Shown here one piece after another: positions 1-9,287 of a stretch of 64,000 nt of DNA (position 1 is the stretch's first letter; every line of letters starts with the position of its first letter). The translations under genes were made by a program, and so were the position numbers. Origin of the DNA: Rhodanobacter sp. AS-Z3 (lineage in GTDB: Bacteria; Pseudomonadota; Gammaproteobacteria; Xanthomonadales; Rhodanobacteraceae); contig NZ_CP119392.1 in NCBI RefSeq assembly GCF_029224025.1, positions 3,867,001-3,931,000 of the forward strand. The letters run 5' to 3'. The notes under the pieces were generated by a model. That model was not told the DNA's origin and searched no databases. It saw only the letters and a list, made by a program, of their open reading frames with translations.

Positions 1-884
1 TGCGCCTCACGCTCTGCCGCCTCTTGTAGCAGGCGTCGATGCTCGACCAATGCCACCTCGCGCCGTTCGTTTTCGTCGCGCAGGTAGTCGGCATCTGTTC
101 GCAACGATTCACATTCGGACTCAAGCTTGATCACATGTTGTGCATTGAAAATCGTCGACAAGTCTCTTTGCGCCACATCCAACTCATTGCGCGCTTTCAT
201 CTCTGATGCGCGCACGAAATAGTCAAAGACGTTCGGAGGGTAGGAAAATGCCTCGTCGAGCTCTACATGCTCGTCAGCCACATAAAAACGATTAAGCCCA
301 TCCTCGTAGACAAAATGATAACCGCGCCCGGTAAGTAAGGGCTCCCACTCCATATACGCGGGTTTCTGGCTATTCGGCTCAGTGGCCTCCAGTAATATGA
401 TCCAAGGGCGCAACTCCTCAAGCGAGAATCCCCGCAACGTTGCAGCCTCACCACCTTCACAATCGATTTTTAGAAAATGAACTTCGGTGACTCGACAAGT
501 TTTGCATATATTGTCCAGGGTCACACATTCCACATCCGACTCACGAATCTGGTGACCTGCCTGCACATGTCGCCTCGCAAATTCAGGATCAGTTGTCGAC
601 AATCCGCTATCGATCACTTCAAACAGATGCAGCCTGCCTGGGCGATCGGAGACCGCAAGCTGCAAGTTGATGTCGTGCGGACGATCGACGACAAGTCGCT
701 GGAACCAGTGCGTAACGGGTTCGATGTTGATTCCCCGCCATCCCATTTCGTAGAAGGCTTTTGTCACCGAATCATCAACCGGGTCTTGAGCTCCAACGTC
801 AATGTAAAAACCATGCCGAATCCCACGCAGTGCGCGAGCGACCATTACATCTTCGTAATTCTGGGCATAGGAGACAAAACTCAT
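1..884 (-). CDS. FkbM-family SAM-dependent methyltransferase with coiled-coil tail (3' end cut by window edge)
   Basis: I read this frame directly: an ATG at 884 opens a frame that stays open to base 1 (294 visible codons). The N-terminal part carries a SAM-binding motif I variant (FYIDVGAQDP, about residues 28-37) and the FkbM signature FLKIDCEGGEAATLRG in the middle, so it is a class I methyltransferase, probably O-methylating a sugar. After about residue 225 the sequence becomes charged and heptad-like (ERE, ESECESLR, LRDENERRE), which suggests a coiled coil leading to a further domain beyond the edge. Its ATG overlaps the wzt stop by 4 bp (ATGA), so it is translationally coupled to the exporter operon. 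Bacterial FkbM proteins in O-antigen loci often methylate terminal sugars; the substrate here is unknown. Confidence 0.85.
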   Translation of the reverse strand, partial: MSFVSYAQNYEDVMVARALRGIRHGFYIDVGAQDPVDDSVTKAFYEMGWRGINIEPVTHWFQRLVVDRPHDINLQLAVSDRPGRLHLFEVIDSGLSTTDPEFARRHVQAGHQIRESDVECVTLDNICKTCRVTEVHFLKIDCEGGEAATLRGFSLEELRPWIILLEATEPNSQKPAYMEWEPLLTGRGYHFVYEDGLNRFYVADEHVELDEAFSYPPNVFDYFVRASEMKARNELDVAQRDLSTIFNAQHVIKLESECESLRTDADYLRDENERREVALVEHRRLLQEAAEREA

Positions 885-2107
885 GAATTCCGTACCTCGA
901 TTTGAGGAGGAACCCAAGCTGTCCCGACAAACACCGCACGCGACATATTGGAAACGCTAAAGACCAACGCAAGGTCCCTCCACTCATAGTTATTGACGAG
1001 ATGGGTTTCCGTACTGACGAGCGCCGTAGAAATCGAATAGCTTCCCTGTCCGAAATTCATTGGGAAGCTGATGCGAAATTCGAAACATTGCCCTGCATGC
1101 ACGTTATCAAGGACTTGTTTAGTATGATGAGTATTGGTGCCGAATACTGGCTGCCCTAGACGGTCCTTGATCATGTAGCCCAGCACCAATCGTGGAACAT
1201 CTTGCTGCACAGCTACGCGAACCACCAAGGTAACTGGCTGGCCGACATCAACGAACTCCACGGGCTCACCTGCCTCATTGAGGAGCGAGATATCTTCGAC
1301 TACAGCCTCACCACTGCCCGAGACGGTCTGAACGCGGCCACTCGCATGTTTGGAAACTTTTATCGTGCTGTTCTCGCGTTCCGCGATCAGCGCATTGTAA
1401 AGATCCATGACCTCCGCAGGGTCACCGTCCTTTACGAGCATACCGTTTTCCAGAAGCAGCGCGCGATCGCACAAGTTCTGCACCGCACCACTATCGTGCG
1501 AGACAATCAACAGGCTCGTACCCTGCTCGCGGAACTGTCGTATCCGGTTGAAGCACTTGTGCTGAAAATAGGCGTCACCCACGGACAGCGCCTCATCCAC
1601 AATCAAGAGGTCCGGGCGGAAGGCCGTTGCAATCGCAAACCCCACTCGCATTTGCATGCCGCTTGAGTAGGTGCGTACAGGCTCATCGAAATATTCGCCG
1701 ATCTCGGCGAATTCCTCGATAGCTGCCATGACACCAACAATGTCTTCCCGGGAAAATCCCATGAGTCCGGCCGTATGGTAGACATTTTCCCTTCCGGTCA
1801 AATCAGCGCTAAACCCCATACCAAGCTCAAGGATGGCCGCAACGCGGCCGTTCACAGCAACAGAACCTTCTGTGCCCCTGAGTGTCCCCGTAATCAGTTT
1901 GAGCAGTGTGCTCTTGCCTGCACCATTCTGACCAACGATACCGATTGACTCACCGCGTGCGACGTTGAATGAGACTCCACGGAGAACCCAAACTTCTGAC
2001 TTGACACGTGCACCAAATCCAAACCACGTAGCGAATCGACGCCACTCGGATCCATAATCGCGAAAAGCCTTTCCAAGTCCACGTACTTCAAGCAGTGATT
2101 TAATCAC
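881..2107 (-). CDS. wzt: Wzt: ATP-binding subunit of O-antigen/polysaccharide ABC exporter
   Basis: This is a 408-residue ABC ATPase. It has Walker A GQNGAGKST (about 59-67), the SSGM form of the signature loop typical of Wzt/TagH exporters, and Walker B LLIVDEALSVGD. A C-terminal beta-sandwich-like extension of about 140 residues is the usual place of the Wzt glycan-recognition domain. The start is a GTG at 2107 that overlaps the TGA of wzm (GTGA), giving IKSLLEVRGLGK as the first strand; a longer upstream frame runs through wzm and is not real. With Wzm it would export an undecaprenyl-linked polysaccharide from cytoplasm to periplasm. Wzt C-terminal domains often recognise a terminal modification, and the next gene downstream is a methyltransferase, so a methyl cap is possible. 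That last step is inference. Confidence 0.95.
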   Translation of the reverse strand: MIKSLLEVRGLGKAFRDYGSEWRRFATWFGFGARVKSEVWVLRGVSFNVARGESIGIVGQNGAGKSTLLKLITGTLRGTEGSVAVNGRVAAILELGMGFSADLTGRENVYHTAGLMGFSREDIVGVMAAIEEFAEIGEYFDEPVRTYSSGMQMRVGFAIATAFRPDLLIVDEALSVGDAYFQHKCFNRIRQFREQGTSLLIVSHDSGAVQNLCDRALLLENGMLVKDGDPAEVMDLYNALIAERENSTIKVSKHASGRVQTVSGSGEAVVEDISLLNEAGEPVEFVDVGQPVTLVVRVAVQQDVPRLVLGYMIKDRLGQPVFGTNTHHTKQVLDNVHAGQCFEFRISFPMNFGQGSYSISTALVSTETHLVNNYEWRDLALVFSVSNMSRAVFVGTAWVPPQIEVRNS

Positions 2108-2898
2108 AGCACATCCACCATTTCGGGCGCTGCACGCCTGAACAGAATCAATGAAAACAGCAGCAGGATGGCCGCAGTCACCGCAATGATAGCCAACCCG
2201 GTAATGTGCGGCGCACGCCCGTAAAGGATGACATCCTGGAATGCGACAACCATGTGCATCATCGGATTGAATTCCAACATGGCGCGCAGCCGGTCCGGAA
2301 TGATACTTGGCATATAAACGATCGGTGTCAGCCAGAACAACAGCTGCAGCACTACCGCCATGACTTGCGCCACATCTCTTACGAATACGTTGAGCACACC
2401 AAGAATCAGGCCGAGAGCAATCGCGAACGCCAGGTTGATACCCATCAGAATGGGTAGCCACAACATCGCCAGGCTCAATGGATGACCTATTAACAGAAAT
2501 ACACCTACTGCCGCCGCCAAGAGCAATATATTATTAACCAACGATGAGCCTGCGATGATAATCGGCAGGCAAACCCGCGGGAATGCCATCTTCTTCATCA
2601 GATTGCCATTGTCGACAAATAGGGTCAGTGAGCGCGTCACCACCTCTGCGAACAAGGACCAGGCAATCATGCCAGCCATCAGATAGATCACATATGCATA
2701 ACGATTGTCGATGCCGGGTAATTTGGCAGCCATGATGCGCGACAGCACAAGGGCGTAGATCGCGACCTGAGCCAAAGGTTGCAGAACCATCCAGAGACCG
2801 CCCAACTTGCTGCGCGCGAACCGTGAGCGCAGATCGTTCCTTATTGAAGACACGATAAAGTGACGATAGCTCCATATCGCTAACAGAATCTCTTTCAT
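2104..2898 (-). CDS. wzm: Wzm: membrane subunit of O-antigen/polysaccharide ABC exporter
   Basis: The 264-residue protein is an ABC-2 type permease with six predicted membrane spans, the usual Wzm length. An N-terminal amphipathic segment (MKEILLAIWSYRHFIVSSIR) is followed by the RSKLGGLW motif seen in this family. I chose the ATG at 2898 because it has a Shine-Dalgarno-like GAGGAAG upstream and leaves a 13-bp gap to the glycosyltransferase; the frame can be extended to 2958 but would overlap that gene. The stop overlaps the wzt GTG, so the two exporter subunits are coupled. Confidence 0.94.
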   Translation of the reverse strand: MKEILLAIWSYRHFIVSSIRNDLRSRFARSKLGGLWMVLQPLAQVAIYALVLSRIMAAKLPGIDNRYAYVIYLMAGMIAWSLFAEVVTRSLTLFVDNGNLMKKMAFPRVCLPIIIAGSSLVNNILLLAAAVGVFLLIGHPLSLAMLWLPILMGINLAFAIALGLILGVLNVFVRDVAQVMAVVLQLLFWLTPIVYMPSIIPDRLRAMLEFNPMMHMVVAFQDVILYGRAPHITGLAIIAVTAAILLLFSLILFRRAAPEMVDVL

Positions 2899-2911
2899 GA
2901 AACACGCTTCC

Positions 2912-4309
2912 TCATATGGTGACACCTGGTGAAGCGACGCCCGAACTGGTGAGCGCACCCGAACACGACAATGCCTCCACCCGCCTGATTATCCGCTGCG
3001 CCGACCTCTGCGGCGAAAGCCTGTCTCGGATATCGCGTGCTGCTTGCGCGCCGACGCTCACCGCGAAGTCAGGATCCTCGACCAAACGACGCATGTAGCT
3101 TGCCGCCACGTCTACATCTGGTTCAGCCCAACGTTGACCGGCATGATGCAAGTACTCGCCATCGCCGACCGCCACCAACTGGTAGTCCACCAGGCAGCTG
3201 TTAGCTGGCGTCATGAAGTCCATATTTCCCGACCACGCGGTGGCAATTACCGGCTTGCCCATATGCATGCATTCGGCAAGGCCCAAACCGAATCCTTCCG
3301 CGCGATGTAGCGAGACGTAGGCATCTGCGCACCGCTGGAGCGCACCCATGTCGCTTCGATCGATAATCTCGTCCCGGACGATGATGCGCCTGTCCGTCCC
3401 AGCGACATTCAGCAATGCCCGTAACTTCTCCGGGTGACGATGACCATTGCTCGACTTGATCAACAGCTTGACGTTCGGGTGATCATCGGCGAATGCAAGC
3501 CGGAACGCCTCGATCGCAGCCTCCGGATTTTTTCGAGCAACGAAGGAATTGAAGTCGAAACTGTTGAGGAAAATGAAATCACCTTCATCGAGTCCGAAAT
3601 CGTCTCGAACCAGACCACTATCGGGCGACTGGGTGACCGGCAGTGGGACACTCCACACTGGCTTGTCGGTAACCTTCGCCACCGCGTTACGAATGAAGTC
3701 CGTGGACACCATGACTTCGTCGACGTGAAGAAAAGCAGGAAGCCATTCGTCCGGAAACTTCTCCAGCTCCCAAAACCAACATGCAATGGTATATCGATTA
3801 TCCAGACGCTCCTTGCCAATGCTCGCCATGGCCTGTTCCAGATAATCCGGATTGACAAAGATGAGATTGATCCCGTACGGCGTCTCTCCACGAATATGCG
3901 AATCGAGACTGAAGTCGTTCATGCCATGGGGAATGTCGATAGCGATATCGTGAATCGCCACTGGGTAACCTTCTGCCAACAGCGCCCGCGCGTACAGTCG
4001 CGCACCCTCGGCCAAGCCGAACTGGCCACGGGCGTATGCAAAAATATTCACGCCCACGCCTTCCGCACCGGCGTTTTCGCAAGATGTCGCTACTGGCTCG
4101 CGCAACAGGCTTCCACGTCCCCAGTTCGGCGTTCGCCTGAACTTGAGATGTTGACCGGCACGCGTCGCGAGCACCTCCGACACGCGGTTGCGCAGCGCTA
4201 CCGGAAAATGGCGATAGATGACCTTGAGCCATGGCTGCCGACGAATCCATGCCGACAGACTCAATAGCCCGATACCAATGGCCATCCTTTGCTTGATCGC
4301 GATACTCAC
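2912..4309 (-). CDS. GT4-family glycosyltransferase
   Basis: The product has 465 residues and starts at a GTG (4309) with GAGG about 8 bases upstream. The C-terminal half is a GT-B fold of the GT4 type: a nucleotide-sugar site with LLIKSSNG, then ADAYVSLHRAEGFGLGLAE, where the EGFGLGLAE stretch is the conserved E-x7-E element, followed by GKPVIATAWSGN. The N-terminal 80 residues are basic and may sit on the membrane. Position between metB and wzm/wzt makes it an O-antigen or polysaccharide assembly enzyme; the donor sugar cannot be read from sequence. The codon and base composition appears less GC-rich than the housekeeping genes to the right. Confidence 0.88.
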   Translation of the reverse strand: MSIAIKQRMAIGIGLLSLSAWIRRQPWLKVIYRHFPVALRNRVSEVLATRAGQHLKFRRTPNWGRGSLLREPVATSCENAGAEGVGVNIFAYARGQFGLAEGARLYARALLAEGYPVAIHDIAIDIPHGMNDFSLDSHIRGETPYGINLIFVNPDYLEQAMASIGKERLDNRYTIACWFWELEKFPDEWLPAFLHVDEVMVSTDFIRNAVAKVTDKPVWSVPLPVTQSPDSGLVRDDFGLDEGDFIFLNSFDFNSFVARKNPEAAIEAFRLAFADDHPNVKLLIKSSNGHRHPEKLRALLNVAGTDRRIIVRDEIIDRSDMGALQRCADAYVSLHRAEGFGLGLAECMHMGKPVIATAWSGNMDFMTPANSCLVDYQLVAVGDGEYLHHAGQRWAEPDVDVAASYMRRLVEDPDFAVSVGAQAARDIRDRLSPQRSAQRIIRRVEALSCSGALTSSGVASPGVTI

Positions 4310-4383
4310 CTGATTGCCTCTGATCGTCGTAAGAAACTCTTCGCACCATCCCTTGATGGCACGAGTTGATTTGTTCAGAGCTT

Positions 4384-5553
4384 CTATTTATCCAGGGCTT
4401 TGGTCAGCTCGGCCCGAAGGTCGTCGATATTTTCCACACCCACCGAAAGGCGCACCAGCCCATCACTGATACCCAGGCGTTTGCGATTAGCCGCCGGTAC
4501 TGAAGCGTGGGTCATGATGGCCGGATGCTCGATCAGGCTCTCGACACCCCCGAGTGATTCAGCCAAGGCAAAGAGCTCACATCGCTCCAGCATGCGCCGC
4601 GCCTTCTTCAAGCCCCCCTTGACCTCGATCGTGATGATGCCGCCGAAGCCATGCATCTGACGCTTTGCCAGTGCGTGCTGCGGATGGCTTTTCAGGCCAG
4701 GGTAGATCACCCGCTCCACAGCTGGATGCCTTTCCAACCACTTCGCCAACTCCAATGCATTGGCGCAATGCGCCTGCATGCGCAAATGCAGGGTTTTCAG
4801 TCCGCGCATGGCCAGGAACGCATCGAAAGGACCAGCCACTGCACCGACCGAGTTCTGCAGGAAGCCCATCTGCTCGGCCAGCGCCTGATTACCGGCCACG
4901 ACAATGCCGCCGACCATATCGGAATGGCCGTTGATGTACTTGGTCGCCGAATGCAGTACCAGGTCGGCACCGTATTCCAGCGGCCGCTGCAAGATCGGCG
5001 AGCAGAACGTGTTGTCCACTACCAAAATCAGTCCATGCTTCCTGGCGAACGCGGCGACCTTGCTCAGGTCGACCAGTTTCAGCATCGGATTGGTCGGCGT
5101 CTCGGCCCAGATCATCTTGGTGTTGGGTTTCAGCGCCGCCTTCATCGCCGCCGTATCGTTCAAATCAATAAAGCTGAAATCCAGGCCTGCGGAGCGGCGT
5201 CGCACCTTTTCGAACAGACGGTAGGTCCCGCCGTAGAGGTCGTCCATCGCGATCACATGACTACCTGAGTCGAGCAGGTCAAGTACGGTGGCCGCGGCAG
5301 CCAGTCCCGAGGCAAACGCGAACCCGGCCACGCCCCCTTCCAGGTCCGCCACACAGCGCTCGTACGCCATACGCGTAGGATTCTGCGTCCGCGAATATTC
5401 GTAGCCCTTGTGCACGCCAGGACTCTGCTGCACATAGGTCGAGGTGGCGTAGATCGGTGTCATGATCGCACCGGTGCTCGGGTCGGGATGCTGACCGGCG
5501 TGGATCGCACGGGTGCCCATACCCTGTCCGCTGCGTTGCTTGCTGCCTTTCAT
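4384..5553 (-). CDS. metB: Cystathionine gamma-synthase / gamma-lyase family PLP enzyme
   Basis: This is a 389-residue Cys/Met metabolism PLP enzyme. The PLP lysine lies in HSATKYINGH (K205), preceded by DNTFCSP and the ASGLAA phosphate-binding loop; YSRTQNPT is also typical. It acts on the homoserine ester / cystathionine side of transsulfuration. Synthase and lyase activities cannot be separated from sequence alone. A cystathionine beta-synthase gene lies 17 kb away at 22220-23590, so a reverse transsulfuration role is equally possible. The ATG at 5553 is chosen over an in-frame upstream start. In Xanthomonas this gene is the conserved border of the LPS locus, which matches the genes to its left. 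Confidence 0.9.
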   Translation of the reverse strand: MKGSKQRSGQGMGTRAIHAGQHPDPSTGAIMTPIYATSTYVQQSPGVHKGYEYSRTQNPTRMAYERCVADLEGGVAGFAFASGLAAAATVLDLLDSGSHVIAMDDLYGGTYRLFEKVRRRSAGLDFSFIDLNDTAAMKAALKPNTKMIWAETPTNPMLKLVDLSKVAAFARKHGLILVVDNTFCSPILQRPLEYGADLVLHSATKYINGHSDMVGGIVVAGNQALAEQMGFLQNSVGAVAGPFDAFLAMRGLKTLHLRMQAHCANALELAKWLERHPAVERVIYPGLKSHPQHALAKRQMHGFGGIITIEVKGGLKKARRMLERCELFALAESLGGVESLIEHPAIMTHASVPAANRKRLGISDGLVRLSVGVENIDDLRAELTKALDK

Positions 5554-5825
5554 CGCTCTAGGTCTCCCTGCTCGCAGGGCGAGCAATGTGGATGAGAATC
5601 AAGCCGCTGATTGTAGCCGCTGAAAGGCGCTGACTGAGGAAGTTCATGTACATGGCGTTCATCTGAAAATGAGCCCGCTGTGGGCTTTCCAGCGTGACAG
5701 GGCTCCGAAGCACGCCGCGAAGTCTGTCCGGGCTTGGTCATTGGGTGTGAAACCGGCATCATTTGCAGGTTACGCGGCACGATCAGACCGGGTCGACCGA
5801 CCCGACTGGACCTCAAGGACCCCTG
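5554..5825. promoter_or_regulatory. Divergent intergenic region metB / rfbB
   Basis: This 272-bp stretch separates the starts of metB (minus) and rfbB (plus) and must hold both promoters. A short near-repeat of GTTCATnTACAT / GTTCATCTGAA occurs around 5640-5670. An AAGGA lies about 8 bases before the rfbB ATG. I see no convincing open reading frame, RNA gene or riboswitch in it. Confidence 0.4.
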
Positions 5826-6896
5826 ATGAACGATTCATCCTCAAGGAGCAAGACTCTGCTGGTAACCGGAGGCGCCGGGTTCATCGGCGCCAACTTCGTG
5901 TTGCAGGCAGTCACTGATGGCCTTCGGGTGATCAACCTCGACAAGCTGACCTATGCCGGCAATCCCGATACGCTGAGTTCACTGCAAGGCAATGATCGAC
6001 ACAGTTTTGTGCACGGTGACATCGGCGACCGCATGCTTGTGGCTCGGCTGCTGGCTGAACATCGGCCGGACGCGATCTTGAATTTCGCCGCCGAGTCGCA
6101 TGTGGATCGTTCGATCGACGGACCGGCCGAATTTGTGCAAACCAACGTGGTTGGCACCTTGGCACTGCTTGAGTGTGCCCGCGACTACTGGCGCAGCCTT
6201 GACGGTGGCGCACGCGATGACTTCCGCTTCCTGCATGTTTCGACCGACGAGGTTTACGGCTCACTCGGCGCCGAAGGCAAGTTCACCGAAACTACCCCGT
6301 ACGCACCGAACTCGCCCTACTCCGCGTCCAAGGCGGCTTCCGATCACCTGGTGCGGGCGTTCCACCATACCTACGGCTTGCCGGTGCTGACCACCAATTG
6401 CTCGAACAATTACGGGCCGTACCAGTTCCCCGAAAAGCTTATTCCGCTGGTGATCCAGAAGGCGCTGGCTGGCGAGTCGCTGCCGGTCTACGGTGACGGC
6501 TTGAATATCCGCGACTGGCTGTTCGTCGGTGATCACTGCAGTGCGATCCGTTGCGTGCTTGATGCGGGCCGAGTTGGCGAAACTTACAATGTCGGTGGCA
6601 GCGCGGAGCGCGAGAATATTGCGGTGGTAAAGACCATCTGCGCCCTGCTCGACGCACGCCGACCGCTGGCCGATGGACGGGCGCGGGAATCACTAATCAC
6701 CTATGTCAAGGATCGCCCCGGTCACGACCGGCGCTACGCGATTGATTCCAGCAAACTGCAGGGCGAACTGGGCTGGCAACCCACGCATACCTTCGAGACC
6801 GGTATCGCGCAGACGGTCGATTGGTATCTCGCCAATCAGACATGGAGTCAGCGCGTGCTGGATGGCAGCTACCGCATGGAGCGCCTCGGCTCATGA
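5826..6896 (+). CDS. rfbB: dTDP-glucose 4,6-dehydratase
   Basis: RmlB converts dTDP-glucose to dTDP-4-keto-6-deoxyglucose, the second step of dTDP-L-rhamnose synthesis. The 356-residue protein is an extended SDR: the NAD-binding [10 protein letters not shown] is at the N-terminus, the catalytic YSASK motif is in [12 protein letters not shown], and HVSTDEVYG supplies the conserved T-D-E. The ATG at 5826 follows AAGGA; an earlier ATG at 5763 has no ribosome site and adds a non-family tail. It opens a tight rmlBACD operon, with a 4-bp overlap to rfbA. Confidence 0.97.
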   Translation: MNDSSSRSKTLLVTGGAGFIGANFVLQAVTDGLRVINLDKLTYAGNPDTLSSLQGNDRHSFVHGDIGDRMLVARLLAEHRPDAILNFAAESHVDRSIDGPAEFVQTNVVGTLALLECARDYWRSLDGGARDDFRFLHVSTDEVYGSLGAEGKFTETTPYAPNSPYSASKAASDHLVRAFHHTYGLPVLTTNCSNNYGPYQFPEKLIPLVIQKALAGESLPVYGDGLNIRDWLFVGDHCSAIRCVLDAGRVGETYNVGGSAERENIAVVKTICALLDARRPLADGRARESLITYVKDRPGHDRRYAIDSSKLQGELGWQPTHTFETGIAQTVDWYLANQTWSQRVLDGSYRMERLGS

Positions 6897-7783
6897 GCAC
6901 GACCCAGAAAGGCATTATTCTCGCCGGCGGCTCCGGCACACGCCTGCACCCAATCACCCGCGCGATCAGCAAGCAGCTGCTGCCGGTGTACGACAAGCCG
7001 ATGATCTACTACCCACTGGCTACCTTGATGTTGGCCGGCATCCGTGAAGTGCTGGTCATCAACACGCCGCACGAGCAGGCGATGTTCCAGCGCCTTCTGG
7101 GCGATGGTTCGCAGTGGGGGCTGGACATTCGCTATGCCGTGCAGCCTTCGCCGGACGGGTTGGCCCAGGCATTCACGATTGGTCGCGAATTCGTCGACGG
7201 CAAGCCCAGCTGTCTGGTGCTTGGTGACAACATCTTCTACGGCCATGGCTTTACCGATCGACTCAAGCGCGCCGCTGCACGCGAACGCGGCGCTACCGTG
7301 TTCGGCTACTGGGTAAAGGATCCCGAGCGCTACGGCGTGGCCGAGTTCGATACTGCCGGCAAGGTGATCGGGCTGGAAGAAAAGCCTGCCATGCCGAAGT
7401 CGCACTACGCGGTCACTGGCCTGTATTTCTACGACGCGCGCGTTTGCGATTACGCCGCGTCGCTTAGGCCGTCACCACGCGGCGAGCTGGAGATTACCGA
7501 CCTCAACCGTTGCTATCTCGATGACGACTCGTTACATCTGGAGCAGCTTGGCCGTGGCTTCGCCTGGCTGGATACCGGCACGCACGAGTCGCTGATGGAA
7601 GCAGGCAATTACATCGAGACCATCGAGAACCGGCAGGGACTGAAAGTGTGTTGCCCGGAAGAGATCGCCCACCTCAATGGCTGGATCAACGACGAGCAGC
7701 TGCTGCGCCTGGCCGAACCGCTGGCCAAGACCGCCTACGGACAGTACCTGCAGAACCTGGCGCGCGAGGGCCACCCTCAATGA
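6893..7783 (+). CDS. rfbA: Glucose-1-phosphate thymidylyltransferase
   Basis: RmlA makes dTDP-glucose from dTTP and glucose-1-phosphate. The 296-residue protein has the nucleotidyltransferase signature [14 protein letters not shown] and [15 protein letters not shown] at the N-terminus, [11 protein letters not shown] for the metal-binding Asp, and the C-terminal oligomerisation region. The ATG at 6893 overlaps the rfbB stop as ATGA, which fixes the start although the frame is open further upstream. It is usually feedback-inhibited by dTDP-rhamnose. Confidence 0.97.
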   Translation: MSTTQKGIILAGGSGTRLHPITRAISKQLLPVYDKPMIYYPLATLMLAGIREVLVINTPHEQAMFQRLLGDGSQWGLDIRYAVQPSPDGLAQAFTIGREFVDGKPSCLVLGDNIFYGHGFTDRLKRAAARERGATVFGYWVKDPERYGVAEFDTAGKVIGLEEKPAMPKSHYAVTGLYFYDARVCDYAASLRPSPRGELEITDLNRCYLDDDSLHLEQLGRGFAWLDTGTHESLMEAGNYIETIENRQGLKVCCPEEIAHLNGWINDEQLLRLAEPLAKTAYGQYLQNLAREGHPQ

Positions 7784-8340
7784 GGGTGATCAGCACATCA
7801 CTACCCAGCGTGTTGATCCTCGAACCACAGGTCTTCGGTGATTCCCGCGGCTTTTTCTACGAGAGCTACAACGAACGGACCTTCTGTGGGGCCGGCATCG
7901 CAGATCATCGTTTCGTTCAGACGAATGTATCGCGCTCGGCGAAGGGCGTATTGCGCGGCCTGCACTACCAATGGCCGAATCCGCAACGCAAGCTGGTTAA
8001 CGTATTGGAAGGCGAGGTTTACGACGTGGCGGTGGACATACGTCACGGCTCTCCCACATTTGGACAATCCGTCGGAGTGATCCTTACCGCAGACAACCAT
8101 CGCCACTTCTGGATACCCGAAGGTTTCGCGCACGGATTCTGCGTGTTGTCCGAATTCGCGACGTTCACCTACCAGTGCACCGCGTTGTATGACCCGAAGG
8201 CTGACGCAGGCATTCGCTGGAACGATGCGGCATTGGGTATCGACTGGCCGATCAGCGCTCCTCTGCTGTCAGACAAGGACGGCAAAACCCCGCTATTGCA
8301 GGACGTGCCGGCGGAACGGTTGCCGGTCTACACACCGTGA
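7780..8340 (+). CDS. rfbC: dTDP-4-dehydrorhamnose 3,5-epimerase
   Basis: RmlC performs the double epimerisation at C3 and C5. The 186-residue cupin has [25 protein letters not shown] with the active-site His, the catalytic D in [11 protein letters not shown], and [11 protein letters not shown]. The ATG at 7780 overlaps the rfbA stop (ATGA), so the long upstream extension of this frame is not used. The length is normal for the family. Confidence 0.97.
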   Translation: MRVISTSLPSVLILEPQVFGDSRGFFYESYNERTFCGAGIADHRFVQTNVSRSAKGVLRGLHYQWPNPQRKLVNVLEGEVYDVAVDIRHGSPTFGQSVGVILTADNHRHFWIPEGFAHGFCVLSEFATFTYQCTALYDPKADAGIRWNDAALGIDWPISAPLLSDKDGKTPLLQDVPAERLPVYTP

Positions 8341-9269
8341 AAATCCTGCTGCTCGGTGCTAACGGTCAACTCGGTCGCACGTTCGTTGAACAGGGTGGCT
8401 TGGCCGTGCGCGGTGAGTTGGTCGTCGCCAGCCGCGACGGCACGCTGACGCAAGGCGGCGGCCACGGGGAGATCGCCGACCTGTCGACGCCTGAGTCGCT
8501 GCCCATTCTACTGGACCGCGTGAAACCAGCCGTGATCGTCAATACTGCCGCGTATACAGGAGTAGACCGAGCCGAACAGGAAGAGGCACTGGCTACCCGG
8601 GTCAATGCCGAAGCAGTCGGCGTGCTCGGCCAGTGGGCAGCGGCACGCGGCGCACTGGTCATCCATTATTCCACTGATTACGTTTTCAACGGCCTGCAGG
8701 CAAAGCCTTACGCCGTCGATGCACCCACCGGCCCGCTCGGCGCCTACGGCCGCAGCAAACTGGCTGGCGAGCTGGCTTTGCGCGGTAGCGGAGCTGGTCA
8801 CCTTATCTTTCGCACCGCCTGGGTGTATGCGGCGCATGGCCACAACTTCCTGCGTACCATCCTGCGTTTGGGCGCCGAGCGCGACGAACTACGCGTTGTT
8901 GATGACCAACACGGCGCTCCGACCCATACGATGCTCATCGTTGAGGCGACACTCGCCGCGCTTGATCAGTGGACGCCAGCCGATGCCACGCAACGGCACA
9001 TACTGGATGGCACATATCATCTGGTCGCCAGCGGCGCCACCACATGGCATGGTTTCGCCAGCGCCATCTTCAAGGAGGCTGTCGAGCTGGGCCTGCTGGC
9101 ACACCCACCTCACGTTGTCGCGGTCAGCAGTTCCGAGTTTCAAAGCCAGGCAGTGCGCCCGACGTCGTCTTTGTTGGACAATACGAGCTTCCGACAACAC
9201 TTCAACTTCAGACTGCCTGACTGGCAGCTCGGCCTGCATGACGTCATGCGCAGGCTGGCCACAACCTAG
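8337..9269 (+). CDS. rfbD: dTDP-4-dehydrorhamnose reductase
   Basis: RmlD reduces dTDP-4-keto-rhamnose to dTDP-L-rhamnose. The 310-residue SDR starts with the dinucleotide motif LLLGANGQLG; VNTAAYTGVDRAEQE, YSTDYVFNG and GAYGRSKLAGE (the YxxxK pair) follow. It starts at a GTG (8337) overlapping the rfbC stop as GTGA, completing an unbroken run of 4-bp overlaps through rmlBACD. Confidence 0.97.
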   Translation: MKILLLGANGQLGRTFVEQGGLAVRGELVVASRDGTLTQGGGHGEIADLSTPESLPILLDRVKPAVIVNTAAYTGVDRAEQEEALATRVNAEAVGVLGQWAAARGALVIHYSTDYVFNGLQAKPYAVDAPTGPLGAYGRSKLAGELALRGSGAGHLIFRTAWVYAAHGHNFLRTILRLGAERDELRVVDDQHGAPTHTMLIVEATLAALDQWTPADATQRHILDGTYHLVASGATTWHGFASAIFKEAVELGLLAHPPHVVAVSSSEFQSQAVRPTSSLLDNTSFRQHFNFRLPDWQLGLHDVMRRLATT

Positions 9270-9287
9270 TACTGAAAAGGACCAGTT

